Source of the DNA: Solibacillus silvestris_B
Lineage (GTDB): Bacteria > Bacillota > Bacilli > Bacillales_A > Planococcaceae
Direction: 5' to 3'
Length of the DNA: 64,000 nt
Assembly (NCBI RefSeq): GCF_051967575.1
Contig: NZ_JBQCJW010000008.1
Span: 100,360 to 164,359, forward strand
The notes below the pieces were generated by a model. The model worked only from the letters and a program-made list of their open reading frames with translations. It was not told the origin of the DNA and made no database searches. This document shows positions 24,711-34,398 of the stretch, piece after piece (the first letter of the stretch is position 1; every line of letters starts with the position of its first letter). The position numbers and the translations under genes were made by a program.

Positions 24711-24726
24711 TATTTTCCGGGAAATA
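24711..24726. promoter_or_regulatory. Noc-binding-site-like palindrome
   Basis: TATTTTCCGGGAAATA matches the Noc site TATTTCCCGGGAAATA at 15 of 16 positions. It lies in the non-coding gap between walR and the M23 gene, free of coding constraint. Noc is encoded in this window. Confidence 0.6.
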
Positions 24727-24782
24727 TTCCTTATATTTAACAATATTTTATAATTTTTTTTCACATCTCCTTGATCGCTATA

Positions 24783-24819
24783 TGAAAGAAAAAGCAGCCC
24801 AGCTTTTGCTTGGACTGCT
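24783..24819 (-). terminator. Terminator after the M23 peptidase gene
   Basis: Stem AGCAGTCCAAGC / GCTGGGCTGCT (minus sense, one bulge), followed by TTTTTCTTTC. Confidence 0.8.
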
Positions 24820-24824
24820 AAAAT

Positions 24825-26294
24825 TTAATTTAAATATGACAACGGGTTTACTTCAGCACCGTCTTTGTGGATTTCAAAATGCAGATGTGTTCCGGTTGAG
24901 CGGCCTGTCGAACCCATTTGCCCAAGAGCAGATCCTTGTTCCAGCACTTGTCCAACAGATACATCAATTCGTGATAAGTGGGCATATAACGTTTCAAAAC
25001 CGTTGTTATGGTCAATCACAACATAGTTTCCATATGTTGAATGTGTGCCCGCGGTTTTGACAACACCATTATCCGATGCTTTTATCGTATAGTTTGATGG
25101 TCGTGCAATGTCGATTCCATAATGATAGCGTCCCCAGCGATGTCCCATATTACTTGAAATATATCCTCCAAAGGCTGGCCAAGCAAATGTGCCCGTCCCA
25201 ATCGATGGGATTACCTTTGTCCCTACAACGACAACGCGATTTTCGGGCTCTACTAGCACATTTTCGGCAGATTGGACTCGCTCTGTCCGTACACCGTTTT
25301 CTTCAGTAATCAAGTAGGAAACTTCTTTTTTCCCTTTTGAGCCTTCTTGCTTCACTACTTTTTCGCCTTTTAGCATTGTTTCATCTTCTTCAACAATTTT
25401 GGCGAAATCGATTTCTTCATCTTTTTTCTTTTCATAAATCGCCTTTACAGTAACAAAAGGCTTTTCCACTGTAACATTTAATTGCTGGTCGATTTGCAGT
25501 ACCGAATCTGCTGTAAGCGAAGGATTCAATGACAGTAATTGGGCTGTCGTTAAATGATGTGCCTTGGCGATCGAGCCTAGCACATCCCCTGCTTTTACCG
25601 TATACGTTTCTTGCTGTTGGGAACCGGTTTGCAATAATTGGACCGCCTGTTGTACAGAAACGATTTCAGCCGGCTTTGCCAACATTTCCTGCCCTGTAAT
25701 CGGTGCCGATAAATCGACATCGATAAGACGTGTTTCATCTTTTTTCAATTCGGGTAAAGATTCATTAGTTGAATTGTTTTCCAATTCATTTAACTGTTTT
25801 TGTGTAACATATTGAAGCTTTAATCCGTCAATTACAGCTTCAAACTCTGCTTTGTCCTTCAATGAAGCAACGACTGTTTCCCCTACTTGTAGAGAGTAGG
25901 CCTGTGCTTGGACTGTCAATGCTTCTTGAAGGTCTCTTAACGTTTGCTCTTCATTTGCTTCCACTTTGAATACTTGTTCCGGAATAATCGTAAGGTCGGC
26001 ACTTGCATCAATAGCTAAATTTTCGTATTGTTCGCTTGCCTCTAGTTCTTTTTGTTGTACGACTTCATTAATTGTTGCTTCATCGGCAACAGCCCCAACG
26101 TATGTATTTGCTACATACACATGGTAAATTTTAGCGAATTTTTCTTTATCTGTTTCATTCGCGAAACCTAGATTGAATGTCACTGTAGAAACGAGTAATG
26201 CAAAAATTGCAGCCATTTTCAGTTTTCCATTGTGACGATTCATTAGACTTAGCTTTAAATTGTTTAAGTCTAACTTGTTTCCTTTTGAACTCAT
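24825..26294 (-). CDS. Secreted M23 endopeptidase with LysM and G5 domains
   Basis: 489-residue cell-wall hydrolase. Signal/anchor helix near 24-45 (KMAAIFALLVSTVTFNLGFA), a long helical stalk, a LysM domain (about 230-275, YTVKAGDVLGSIAKAHHLT), a G5 domain (about 280-355) and a C-terminal peptidase M23 domain with HYGIDIA, an Asn/His pair, and HLHFEIH zinc motif. This is the layout of peptidoglycan endopeptidases located at the cell wall. It lies directly upstream of walR in the same direction, a natural candidate for WalR control. Confidence 0.9.
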   Translation of the reverse strand: MSSKGNKLDLNNLKLSLMNRHNGKLKMAAIFALLVSTVTFNLGFANETDKEKFAKIYHVYVANTYVGAVADEATINEVVQQKELEASEQYENLAIDASADLTIIPEQVFKVEANEEQTLRDLQEALTVQAQAYSLQVGETVVASLKDKAEFEAVIDGLKLQYVTQKQLNELENNSTNESLPELKKDETRLIDVDLSAPITGQEMLAKPAEIVSVQQAVQLLQTGSQQQETYTVKAGDVLGSIAKAHHLTTAQLLSLNPSLTADSVLQIDQQLNVTVEKPFVTVKAIYEKKKDEEIDFAKIVEEDETMLKGEKVVKQEGSKGKKEVSYLITEENGVRTERVQSAENVLVEPENRVVVVGTKVIPSIGTGTFAWPAFGGYISSNMGHRWGRYHYGIDIARPSNYTIKASDNGVVKTAGTHSTYGNYVVIDHNNGFETLYAHLSRIDVSVGQVLEQGSALGQMGSTGRSTGTHLHFEIHKDGAEVNPLSYLN

Positions 26295-26963
26295 GATAAA
26301 GCTCCTTCCAACAATGTCTGATCTATAAAAAATGTAGTATACCCCTTAATCAATTACGTCATTGCGCAATTGCTCGGATTTTTTCGAGTTCATCCGAAAA
26401 GCTTCCTATAAAAATTCTGTGATACTTCTCTACAGCTGATTCACTTCTTTTAACTATGTTTTGCATACTTAAAAAGTCAGCAGCCGGCATTCATCCTTAC
26501 ATAAAAATAAGAACTTCTATTTAGGGAAGTTTAAACACACTTTGATAATGTACCATATTTCACAATTCAAATGAACTAATTCGCTACTTTTGTAATGAAA
26601 TTGTATTATTTTCTAAAAAGTTGTTACATTCTCATTAATAGAATGGACGACTCTCTATCTTTATATTCACTTGCTACTTTTTTTATTCTTTTCATTAGCA
26701 AAACATAGCTTCCATTTACTTATTAGTAGAAGGAAAGTATTTTTATGTAGCCTTTCATCCCGCACGAAACCTTAAAAAATTAATGCCGTTAAAGGCGAAT
26801 AATGAGTGGATGGTGTAATTGAAGTTTCGCTTTAGAAATGTAGTGATAGAATTTACGCTACCCATTTACTCTAGTGAAAGAAGATATGCGAAAATCTATA
26901 GTTTTTTCACATTAAAAAACACGAACATCTATATAACTTCCATAGAGTGTTCGTGTTTAACTA
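26295..26963. other. Long intergenic stretch between dnaB and the M23 gene
   Basis: 670 bases without a supported gene. It contains a near WalR-type direct repeat TGTAAT-N5-TGTATT (26591-26607, plus orientation) and the dnaB terminator. In B. subtilis purA lies in this interval; it is absent here. No tRNA was recognised. Confidence 0.5.
26914..26958 (-). terminator. Terminator after dnaB
   Basis: Stem of about 16 bp (26917-26933 with 26942-26958; AAACACGAACA / TGTTCGTGTTT), followed on the minus strand by TTTTT. Confidence 0.85.
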
Positions 26964-28316
26964 TTATTCCTCGCGTGGTGGCGGGGTAAATTCCAAATTC
27001 AAGAATTTATTGTACTCTTTACGGAATGCCAAACTTACCGTACCTGTTGGACCATTACGCTGCTTTGCAATAATAATTTCGATAATATCTTTGCTTTCCG
27101 ATTCTTTATCATAATAATCATCACGATATAAAAACGCAACGATATCGGCATCTTGCTCAATCGAACCCGACTCACGCAAGTCACTCATCATCGGGCGCTT
27201 GTCCTGACGCTGCTCTACACCACGGGATAGCTGTGACAGTGCGATTACCGGCACTTTTAATTCGCGCGCCAAACCTTTTAACGAACGTGAAATTTCCGAT
27301 ACTTCCTGCTGACGGTTTTCGCCAGGCTTCCCGCTGCCTAAAATCAGCTGCAAGTAATCAATTAAAATCATGCCTAATCCGCTTTCTTTTGCTAATCGGC
27401 GGCACTTGGCGCGAATATCAGTCATCCGTACGCCTGGAGAATCATCAATGTAAATCCCGGAATTCGATAAGCTTCCCATTGCCATCGTCAGCTTGCTCCA
27501 ATCCTCCGCCTCTAAAGCGCCAGTACGCAAGCGTTGTGCATCTATATTCCCTTCCGCGCAAAGCATACGCATGACAAGCTGGTCTGCACCCATCTCCAAA
27601 GAAAAGATCGCGACATTTTCACGTGCTTTAACGGCAACGCTTTGGGCAACATTCAGGGCAAAAGCTGTCTTACCTACCGACGGACGAGCTGCAACGATAA
27701 TTAAATCATTGCGCTGGAAACCGGCAGTCATTTTATCCAAGTCACGGAAGCCCGTCGGAATACCTGTCACGTCCCCGTCACGTGATTGAAGCTGCTCAAT
27801 ATTATCAAATGTTTGGACTAGTACATCCTTTACATGCTTAAAATCGCCCGCATTTTTGCGGTTTGAGACTTCCAGCATTTTCTTCTCGGCTTCTGCCAAT
27901 AAAACTTCTACTTCGTCTTCTCGCGTATATCCATCATCCGCAATTTTCGAGGCAACCCTAATAAGTCGGCGCAAAATCGCCTTTTCCTCTACAATCTTTG
28001 CATAATGGGCAATATTGGCGGCTGTCGGAACCGCATTTGCAAGTTCCGTAATATAGCTTAAACCGCCGATATCCTCAAGCTCTTTTTTTGCCGATAATTC
28101 TTCTGTAACAGTAACAACATCAATCGCTTTTCCTTGGTCGCTTAAGTTCAGCATCGTTTGGAAGATTTTTTGATGTGCAATATGATAAAAATCATCGGCA
28201 ATTACAATTTCGGATGCTGTTATAAGTGCTTGCGGCTCAAGGAAAACGGCGCCAATAACCGATTGTTCGGCTTCATTATTATGCGGCGGAACGCGGTCCA
28301 TCATGGATTCGTTCAT
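26964..28316 (-). CDS. dnaB: Replicative DNA helicase DnaB (DnaC of B. subtilis)
   Basis: 450-residue hexameric 5'-3' helicase of the replication fork. N-terminal primase-binding domain (1-150), linker, then RecA-like motor with Walker A ARPSVGKTAFALN (about 208-220), Walker B-type MILIDYLQLI, and the SQLSRGVEQR and DLRESGSIEQDAD motifs. The start ATG has AAGGAG upstream. It follows rplI by 12 bases and belongs to the yybS-gdpP-rplI-dnaB operon. Confidence 0.97.
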   Translation of the reverse strand: MNESMMDRVPPHNNEAEQSVIGAVFLEPQALITASEIVIADDFYHIAHQKIFQTMLNLSDQGKAIDVVTVTEELSAKKELEDIGGLSYITELANAVPTAANIAHYAKIVEEKAILRRLIRVASKIADDGYTREDEVEVLLAEAEKKMLEVSNRKNAGDFKHVKDVLVQTFDNIEQLQSRDGDVTGIPTGFRDLDKMTAGFQRNDLIIVAARPSVGKTAFALNVAQSVAVKARENVAIFSLEMGADQLVMRMLCAEGNIDAQRLRTGALEAEDWSKLTMAMGSLSNSGIYIDDSPGVRMTDIRAKCRRLAKESGLGMILIDYLQLILGSGKPGENRQQEVSEISRSLKGLARELKVPVIALSQLSRGVEQRQDKRPMMSDLRESGSIEQDADIVAFLYRDDYYDKESESKDIIEIIIAKQRNGPTGTVSLAFRKEYNKFLNLEFTPPPREE

Positions 28317-28328
28317 TGTTGTGGCTCC

Positions 28329-28775
28329 TTATTCTTCAATTACATGTACTTTTAAAGTGGCCTTTACATCTTGATGTAATTTAACAGGAACGTTAGTAAA
28401 GCCTAATGAACGAATACCTTCATTGCAATCCATTTTACGTTTGTCTACTTTAAAACCATGCTTTTTTTGTAATGCGTCAGCAATTTGCTTTGTGGAAACA
28501 GAACCAAACAAGCGGCCGCCTTCACCTGATTTTGCTTTCACCTCTACTGTAATTGCTTCCAATTGTTCTTTTAAATCTTTTGCAGCCTGCAGTTCTGCTG
28601 CTGCATTTTTCTCTTCTAGGCGCTTTTGACCTTGCAATTCACTCATCGCTTGGTTATTTGCTTCTTTTGCATAGCCGTTCTTTATTAAAAAGTTGCGTGC
28701 ATAGCCTTCTGCCACTTCTTTAATTTCGCCTTTTTTGCCTTTACCTTTTACATCTTTTAAAAATACTACTTTCAT
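28329..28775 (-). CDS. rplI: 50S ribosomal protein L9
   Basis: 148-residue L9: N-terminal rRNA-binding domain MKVVFLKDVKGKGKKGE, long central helix, C-terminal domain. Length is that of the family. The ATG overlaps the gdpP stop by 4 bases (ATGA), indicating translational coupling. Confidence 0.97.
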   Translation of the reverse strand: MKVVFLKDVKGKGKKGEIKEVAEGYARNFLIKNGYAKEANNQAMSELQGQKRLEEKNAAAELQAAKDLKEQLEAITVEVKAKSGEGGRLFGSVSTKQIADALQKKHGFKVDKRKMDCNEGIRSLGFTNVPVKLHQDVKATLKVHVIEE

Positions 28776-30748
28776 GATTCCTTGCTCCCTTCGACTATTT
28801 CACCAATGGCTTCATATAAATATTTTTTTACTTCGTCAATGGAACTTGCCTCCATTTGAGTAGCGGCATTTGTAAGGTGGCCGCCACCGCCAAGCTTCTC
28901 CATGACAAGCTGGACATTTACCTCTCCCAATGACCGTGCACTAATGCCGATCAGCCCGTCACTGCGATGTGCAATGACAAATGACGCACCGACATCTTTC
29001 ATCGTCAATAAAATATCCGCTGTTTGTGCGATTAATACTGAATCATATATTTTTGAATCTTCACCATATGCAACCGCAATTCCTTTAAACGGGAATTGAA
29101 CAGTTTGGATAATTTTCGAACGCGTGACATAAGTTTCCACATCTTCTTTTAATAATCGCTGTATTAACACCGTGTCTGCTCCAAATGTCCGCAAATAAGA
29201 TGCGGCTTCAAATGTCCGTGCGCCTGTTCTAAGGGTGAAGCTTTTCGTATCCACTATAATACCAGATAATAATGCTGTTGCTTCAAGCGGCAGCAATTTT
29301 TCATTTTGCGGCTGGTATTCCAAAAGCTCTGTTACTAATTCCGCTGTAGAGGAAGCATATGGCTCCATATAGACTAATGTCGGATTATTAATAAATTCCT
29401 CGCCGCGACGATGATGGTCAATGACAACCACTTTATCCGATTTACTTAATAAGCGGCTATCAATAACCATGCTAGGTTTATGTGTATCAACAATTACAAC
29501 AAGGGATTTTGGCGTCATTTTCGATAAAGCCTCGTCAGGTGCAATAAAGCTTCCGTAAAAATCAGTTTTTTGCTCCAACTCGGTCATTAATCTGTCCACA
29601 CTTCCATGAACTTCATCGAAATTTACAATAACGAAACCTTCAATCCCATTCATTGCGACCATTTTACGAACGCCTACACATGCACCGATCGAGTCCATGT
29701 CCGGGTTTTTATGCCCCATTACAAATACGCGATCACTATCTTGAATCAAATCACTGAGTGCATGTGATATAACACGGGCACGTACCCTCGTGCGCTTTTC
29801 GACAGGATTCGTTTTCCCGCCATAGAAGCGGATTTTACCGTTCGATTGCTTAATCGCCACTTGGTCGCCGCCGCGTCCTAATACTAAATCGAGTCCCGAC
29901 TGGGCCAACTGTCCAAGCTCCACCAATGATTGAGAGCCTGCGCCGATTCCAATGCTTAAAGTTAATGATAAATTTTTCTGCATCATCGTACGCTCGCGTA
30001 TTACATCCAAAATCGAAAAACGTTTTTGCTCAAGTTCAGTCAAAATCGATTCATTTAATACAGCCATAAAGCGGTCAGATGCAATTCTTTTTACAAAAAT
30101 ATCATAATGCGCCGCCCATTCATTCACAATAGAGGTGACCATCGTATTTGTTACGCTTCGTGCTTGGTCATCCATGCCTGATGTAAGCTCATCATAGTTG
30201 TCGATAAATAGAATTGCGAGTACTGTACGTTCCGCTAAATATTGCTTCTCTATTTGCACTTGTTTCGTTACATCGAAGAAATAAAACAGCTTTTCTTCAT
30301 TTTTATAAAAAATATGATATTTTCGATCATGTATGGCGATTACCGTTTCATTTTTTTGATCTTGATTCACAAGTGCCGGCAGCTCCTCTGAAATCGTGTC
30401 CAATTCATATCCGATTAAAGATTCTTGCTGTAAAACACGAAGCATAAACGGATTTGCCCATTCCACCGTCATTTCATCATTCATTAATAATATCCCGAAC
30501 GGCATTTCTAAAAACGCTTCTTTTCCTACATCTTCCATACGATACGAAAGTGATTCAATATGCTTTTCTGTTTCTATATACGTCAATAGTTCAATCTTTA
30601 ACGTATAATAGGCAGCAACCGCATACACTAATATAAAGGCGACCCCAATCCATACATTCCACATCATAATAAGGATAGCTGCTACTGCACCTAGTAAGAC
30701 TAATACTAAAAGTGGATATCGAATTGGTCTTTTGCGAAAAATCCCCAT
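28772..30748 (-). CDS. gdpP: Cyclic-di-AMP phosphodiesterase GdpP
   Basis: 658-residue membrane enzyme degrading c-di-AMP to pApA. Two membrane helices (about 10-55), degenerate PAS, degenerate GGDEF (IGIGAGSQSLVELG region), then DHH-DHHA1 with GHKNPDMDSIGA, VDTHKP, VIDHHRRG and the C-terminal GGGGHLTNAATQ. The start ATG at 30748 (MGIFRKRP) is chosen from GAGGAG upstream; the longer frame to 30799 overlaps yybS. B. subtilis GdpP is 659 residues. Confidence 0.95.
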   Translation of the reverse strand: MGIFRKRPIRYPLLVLVLLGAVAAILIMMWNVWIGVAFILVYAVAAYYTLKIELLTYIETEKHIESLSYRMEDVGKEAFLEMPFGILLMNDEMTVEWANPFMLRVLQQESLIGYELDTISEELPALVNQDQKNETVIAIHDRKYHIFYKNEEKLFYFFDVTKQVQIEKQYLAERTVLAILFIDNYDELTSGMDDQARSVTNTMVTSIVNEWAAHYDIFVKRIASDRFMAVLNESILTELEQKRFSILDVIRERTMMQKNLSLTLSIGIGAGSQSLVELGQLAQSGLDLVLGRGGDQVAIKQSNGKIRFYGGKTNPVEKRTRVRARVISHALSDLIQDSDRVFVMGHKNPDMDSIGACVGVRKMVAMNGIEGFVIVNFDEVHGSVDRLMTELEQKTDFYGSFIAPDEALSKMTPKSLVVIVDTHKPSMVIDSRLLSKSDKVVVIDHHRRGEEFINNPTLVYMEPYASSTAELVTELLEYQPQNEKLLPLEATALLSGIIVDTKSFTLRTGARTFEAASYLRTFGADTVLIQRLLKEDVETYVTRSKIIQTVQFPFKGIAVAYGEDSKIYDSVLIAQTADILLTMKDVGASFVIAHRSDGLIGISARSLGEVNVQLVMEKLGGGGHLTNAATQMEASSIDEVKKYLYEAIGEIVEGSKES

Positions 30749-30761
30749 TTCAATCAGCTCC

Positions 30762-31709
30762 TCATTTTTGACTCTTTTCTTGAATGTAATCTCTTGCATT
30801 AAAGCCTAAATCAATAATACCTACTAAAATAACGAATGAATAAAGAGGTATCGCTATAAATGTACTTAATACTTTTATAAATTTCGGATAGCCAAATGCA
30901 TCAAGAGCATAATGGATAAACGAGATTCCTTGGATCGTCAGCAATACCCATAAAATCATTGATATATTTAACATAATGATTGCTAATGAAGAATCCGGAT
31001 CTGGACGAATGAATATATTAATCGATAAAACGATTAAGTAATACCATAAGACCGAACGCGGCAACCGCAATTCACTAAACTTCGAAAATTTTGGCACATC
31101 TACTTTTAAACGCTTTAAAATTGGCAGGTTCACCGAGATGAGCACAAGCGCAGATGTCAGCATAGCAAGCGTAACAGCGGCCGGAATCGTCATTTCCAAT
31201 GTGTTTAACATATTATTCAAATTATCCAGCGCTTCTTTAGGCGTCGCTTGCCCAGTCAGTTTTTCCGTCATTTTAATCGATTCTAAATAGCCTGTTTTCA
31301 TAAGATCCAGCGAATTTCGAATAAAATCAAATTCAAATAGACGCACCGCAATTACATATTGAATGGCAAATGTAATGAGTAGGCTGATGCTCGTAGATAT
31401 AAACATAAATACTTTGCTTTTTTTATGATAAATGGCATCCCCTATCGTCAATCCTGCTGCTGCAAAAATTAATGAAGCGGGAATAAGTAGCAATCCACCA
31501 ATAAAAAAAGTAACAATTACCGCAATGCCGGCAACTAAAAACGAGTATTTTCGTTCGTAATTTGCACTATACCAAATAATCGGTAACGGCGCGATTATCG
31601 CTGCTATAATTTTCACCACAGGCATATAAAATACGATTGCCATTAACACAGTAAATAGAGCAACCATCATCGCACCATGTGCCAGCTTCCTTGTTTGATT
31701 ATTTTGCAT
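30762..31709 (-). CDS. yybS: YybS family (DUF2232) membrane protein
   Basis: 315-residue protein with eight or so hydrophobic segments. It begins RKLAHGAMMVALFTVLMAI and resembles S-component-like folds. Function unknown; it heads the yybS-gdpP-rplI-dnaB operon as in other Bacillales. GAAGG lies before the ATG. Confidence 0.88.
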   Translation of the reverse strand: MQNNQTRKLAHGAMMVALFTVLMAIVFYMPVVKIIAAIIAPLPIIWYSANYERKYSFLVAGIAVIVTFFIGGLLLIPASLIFAAAGLTIGDAIYHKKSKVFMFISTSISLLITFAIQYVIAVRLFEFDFIRNSLDLMKTGYLESIKMTEKLTGQATPKEALDNLNNMLNTLEMTIPAAVTLAMLTSALVLISVNLPILKRLKVDVPKFSKFSELRLPRSVLWYYLIVLSINIFIRPDPDSSLAIIMLNISMILWVLLTIQGISFIHYALDAFGYPKFIKVLSTFIAIPLYSFVILVGIIDLGFNARDYIQEKSQK

Positions 31710-32067
31710 GGAGAACCTTCCTTATCTTTTGTTCGAAAGACATTATATTACTGTGAACATCGAATGCCTTTCTTCCACCTTGTGTTTATATTTCCACAAG
31801 TCGACTTTCAACTTTTCTCTCCATCCTATTGTACCATTTTTAGAAGACCAAACAAACTAACGGTTATGACAAGACGGCGAATTAAACCTTTACATTATTG
31901 CATCAGCCCCGGCTTTGTATCCATGCAAAGACAGAGACACGTAAATCAAAATATTAGTATGTCATTTTCGATATTTCAGTATAGCTTAATATGGGATATT
32001 TTTCGTTTGAATACATAGATCTTAAGTTTAAAAAGCTATTTTCCCGTCTTTTATGTCCTTTATTTCG
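31710..32067. other. Divergent region between yybS and rbsR
   Basis: About 360 bases before the rbs promoter; it should contain the minus-strand yybS promoter, but no convincing hexamers were fixed. No gene is supported. Confidence 0.45.
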
Positions 32068-32096
32068 TTGACAATTTGTATTGTATAGCATATATT
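32068..32096 (+). promoter_or_regulatory. Promoter of the ribose operon
   Basis: TTGACA (32068-32073), 17-base spacer, TATATT (32091-32096): a strong sigma-A-type promoter 40 bases before rbsR. Confidence 0.85.
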
Positions 32097-32097
32097 A

Positions 32098-32111
32098 TGT
32101 AACCGGTAACA
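32098..32111 (+). promoter_or_regulatory. LacI-type operator or cre site of rbs
   Basis: TGTAACCGGTAACA has an ACCGGT centre and matches the catabolite cre consensus TGWAARCGYWWNCW at 12 of 14 positions. It overlaps the start-site region just after the -10 element, where RbsR (or CcpA) would block transcription. Confidence 0.7.
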
Positions 32112-32135
32112 CATTTTATTTTAGGGGGCGAATAG

Positions 32136-33122
32136 ATGGTTAACATTAAAGATGTGGCAAAGATTGCGAATCTTTCTGTGGCGACAGTATCGCGCTACCT
32201 AAATCAAAACGGTTATGTAAGTGAAAAATCATCAAAACGTATTAAACAGGCAATCCAGGAGCTGGATTATAAGCCTAGCAGTGTTGCACGTTCATTGAGT
32301 AAAAAACAATCCAATATCATCGGTCTGATTGTGCCGGATATAAAAAATCCATACTTCCCGGAATTGGCTCGGGCAGTGGAAGATATGGCCTGGTCTTATG
32401 GCTATACAGTTGTTCTTTGCAACTCAGACGAGCAAATGGAAAAAGAATTATTATATATAGAGCGCTTATCACAAACATATGTTGCAGGGTTAATTGTGAC
32501 AACAAGCCTGATGGATCCTTCCGTTTACATGGCAAATAATACGCCAATCGTTGCACTGGACCGAATGATTGATGCCGCTGTGCCAACCGTGGCAACTGAT
32601 AACCGGAAAGGGGCCAAGCTTGGGACGGAATATTTGCTCACAAATGGCGCGGGAAATTTATTATGCATACGTGGACCAAAAGGCATAAAAACTGCGGATG
32701 ACCGATTTATAGGATTTCTAGAAGCAACTGATGAGCATGGGGCAGATTCAATTGTTGTAACAACATCATTTGATTTTAAAGCTGCTGCCGAAGTGATTGA
32801 ACAGACGCTGGCAATACACCCGTATATTGATGGGATTTTTGCAAGCAGCGATACATTAGCCATTGCTGCACTTCATATTGCACATAAGCTTGGAAAACGC
32901 GTACCGGAAGAACTGCAAATCGTAGGCTTTGATGGAATTGAGCTCGGTGAGATGGTGTCACCGCCGTTAACAACAGTCGGTCAGGACTTATATAAAATGG
33001 GTGCTGCTGCTGCTGCAATGTTGATCGAGCAGATTGAAGGAAAAGAAATAAAACAAACGGTATTGAATATAGATGCACAGTTAATTGTGCGGGGTACAAC
33101 AAGAAAGGAAGCTGCAAAATGA
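32136..33122 (+). CDS. rbsR: Ribose operon repressor RbsR (LacI family)
   Basis: 328 residues: N-terminal HTH (MVNIKDVAKIANLSVATVSRYLN) with hinge helix (VARSLSKKQSN), then a periplasmic-binding-protein-like ribose sensor domain (IGLIVPDIKNPYF). Likely autoregulates through the operator at 32098-32111. GGGGG precedes the ATG. It overlaps rbsK by 4 bases (ATGA). Confidence 0.93.
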   Translation: MVNIKDVAKIANLSVATVSRYLNQNGYVSEKSSKRIKQAIQELDYKPSSVARSLSKKQSNIIGLIVPDIKNPYFPELARAVEDMAWSYGYTVVLCNSDEQMEKELLYIERLSQTYVAGLIVTTSLMDPSVYMANNTPIVALDRMIDAAVPTVATDNRKGAKLGTEYLLTNGAGNLLCIRGPKGIKTADDRFIGFLEATDEHGADSIVVTTSFDFKAAAEVIEQTLAIHPYIDGIFASSDTLAIAALHIAHKLGKRVPEELQIVGFDGIELGEMVSPPLTTVGQDLYKMGAAAAAMLIEQIEGKEIKQTVLNIDAQLIVRGTTRKEAAK

Positions 33123-33997
33123 TTACGGTAATAGGAAGTATTAATATGGACTTAGTTGTACAAATGGAGGTTTTTCCAACACAAGGGGAGACCGTTTTAG
33201 GAAGTTTATTTACAACGGCCCCAGGCGGTAAAGGCGCAAATCAGGCAGTAGCCGCCGCACATTTAGGCAGCCAAGTTAAAATGTTAGGCGCAGTAGGCTC
33301 GGATAGCTTCGGTGTGGAGCTTCGTGCAAATTTGAATAAAGCAAATATAGATACTAGCTTAGTTATGAATACAGATGGTGCAACAGGCATTGCTAATATT
33401 TTACTCCATGAATCAGACAATCGTATCGTCGTTGTACCAGGTGCCAACTCTAAAATAACACCAGAAGTGGTTGCCAAAGCAAAAGATGTTATTGGAAAAA
33501 GCCAATTAGTTGTGATGCAGCTTGAAATTCCGGTAGAAACGATTGCGTATAGCTTGAAATTATGCAAGGAGCTCCAAGTTCCAGTGCTATTTAACCCGGC
33601 TCCAGCAGCAAACTTCAACATTAATTGGATGCCGTATATTGATTACTTAACGCCAAACGAAACCGAATGTGCATTACTATTTGGAGACGATGTGGAAGCA
33701 GCATTAGAGAAATATCCAAATCAGTTAATTGTGACATTAGGTGATGATGGTGCACGCTACTTTGATGGCGAAAAACATGTACATGTAAAAGGGTATACTA
33801 CGACAGCTGTCGATACAACAGGTGCCGGCGATACATTTAACGGTGCATTCGCGCATGCGATCACAAACGGTCAATCGATTGAGGAAGCAGTATCTTTTGC
33901 GAATATCGCGGCCTCATTATCCGTTGAAAAATTCGGTGCACAAGGTGGTATGCCAAGATTAGCGGAAGTGATTGCCCGAAAGGAAGGCGCAAAATGA
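33119..33997 (+). CDS. rbsK: Ribokinase
   Basis: 292-residue PfkB-family kinase: D-ribose + ATP to ribose-5-phosphate. GGKGANQAVAAA (about 38-49) binds sugar; DTTGAGDTFNGAF (about 232-244) holds the catalytic aspartate and anion hole. Overlaps rbsD by 4 bases. Confidence 0.95.
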   Translation: MITVIGSINMDLVVQMEVFPTQGETVLGSLFTTAPGGKGANQAVAAAHLGSQVKMLGAVGSDSFGVELRANLNKANIDTSLVMNTDGATGIANILLHESDNRIVVVPGANSKITPEVVAKAKDVIGKSQLVVMQLEIPVETIAYSLKLCKELQVPVLFNPAPAANFNINWMPYIDYLTPNETECALLFGDDVEAALEKYPNQLIVTLGDDGARYFDGEKHVHVKGYTTTAVDTTGAGDTFNGAFAHAITNGQSIEEAVSFANIAASLSVEKFGAQGGMPRLAEVIARKEGAK

Positions 33998-34383
33998 AAA
34001 AACAGGGCATTTTAAATCGTGAATTGGCCGGTATATTTGCACGTTTAGGTCATACAGATAAAATCGTCATTGCCGATTGCGGCTTACCGATTCCAGATGG
34101 TATTGCATGTATTGATCTAGCATATAAACTGGGGGAACCAGGATTTATGACGATTTTAGAAGTCGTTTTGGAGGATTTAAAAGTAGAACATAGTTACTTA
34201 GCTGAAGAAATAAAAACTGCTAACGAAATAATTCATTCTTCTGTTTTGCAAAATGTGGGACCGGTTACATATATATCCCATGAGCAATTCAAAAAAATGT
34301 CGAGCGAAGCAAAAGTCATTATTCGTACAGGTGAAATAACACCATACGCAAACATCATGCTACAAAGTGGCGTAATTTTTTAA
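33994..34383 (+). CDS. rbsD: D-ribose pyranase
   Basis: 129 residues. RbsD interconverts pyranose and furanose ribose before phosphorylation. Features: LNRELAGIFARLGHTDKIVIADCGLPIP with the catalytic H and D, and C-terminal VIIRTGEITPYANIMLQSGVIF. Length typical. Fourth of six steps in a gene-tight operon. Confidence 0.95.
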   Translation: MKKQGILNRELAGIFARLGHTDKIVIADCGLPIPDGIACIDLAYKLGEPGFMTILEVVLEDLKVEHSYLAEEIKTANEIIHSSVLQNVGPVTYISHEQFKKMSSEAKVIIRTGEITPYANIMLQSGVIF

Positions 34384-34398
34384 GGCAGGTGTCGGAAA

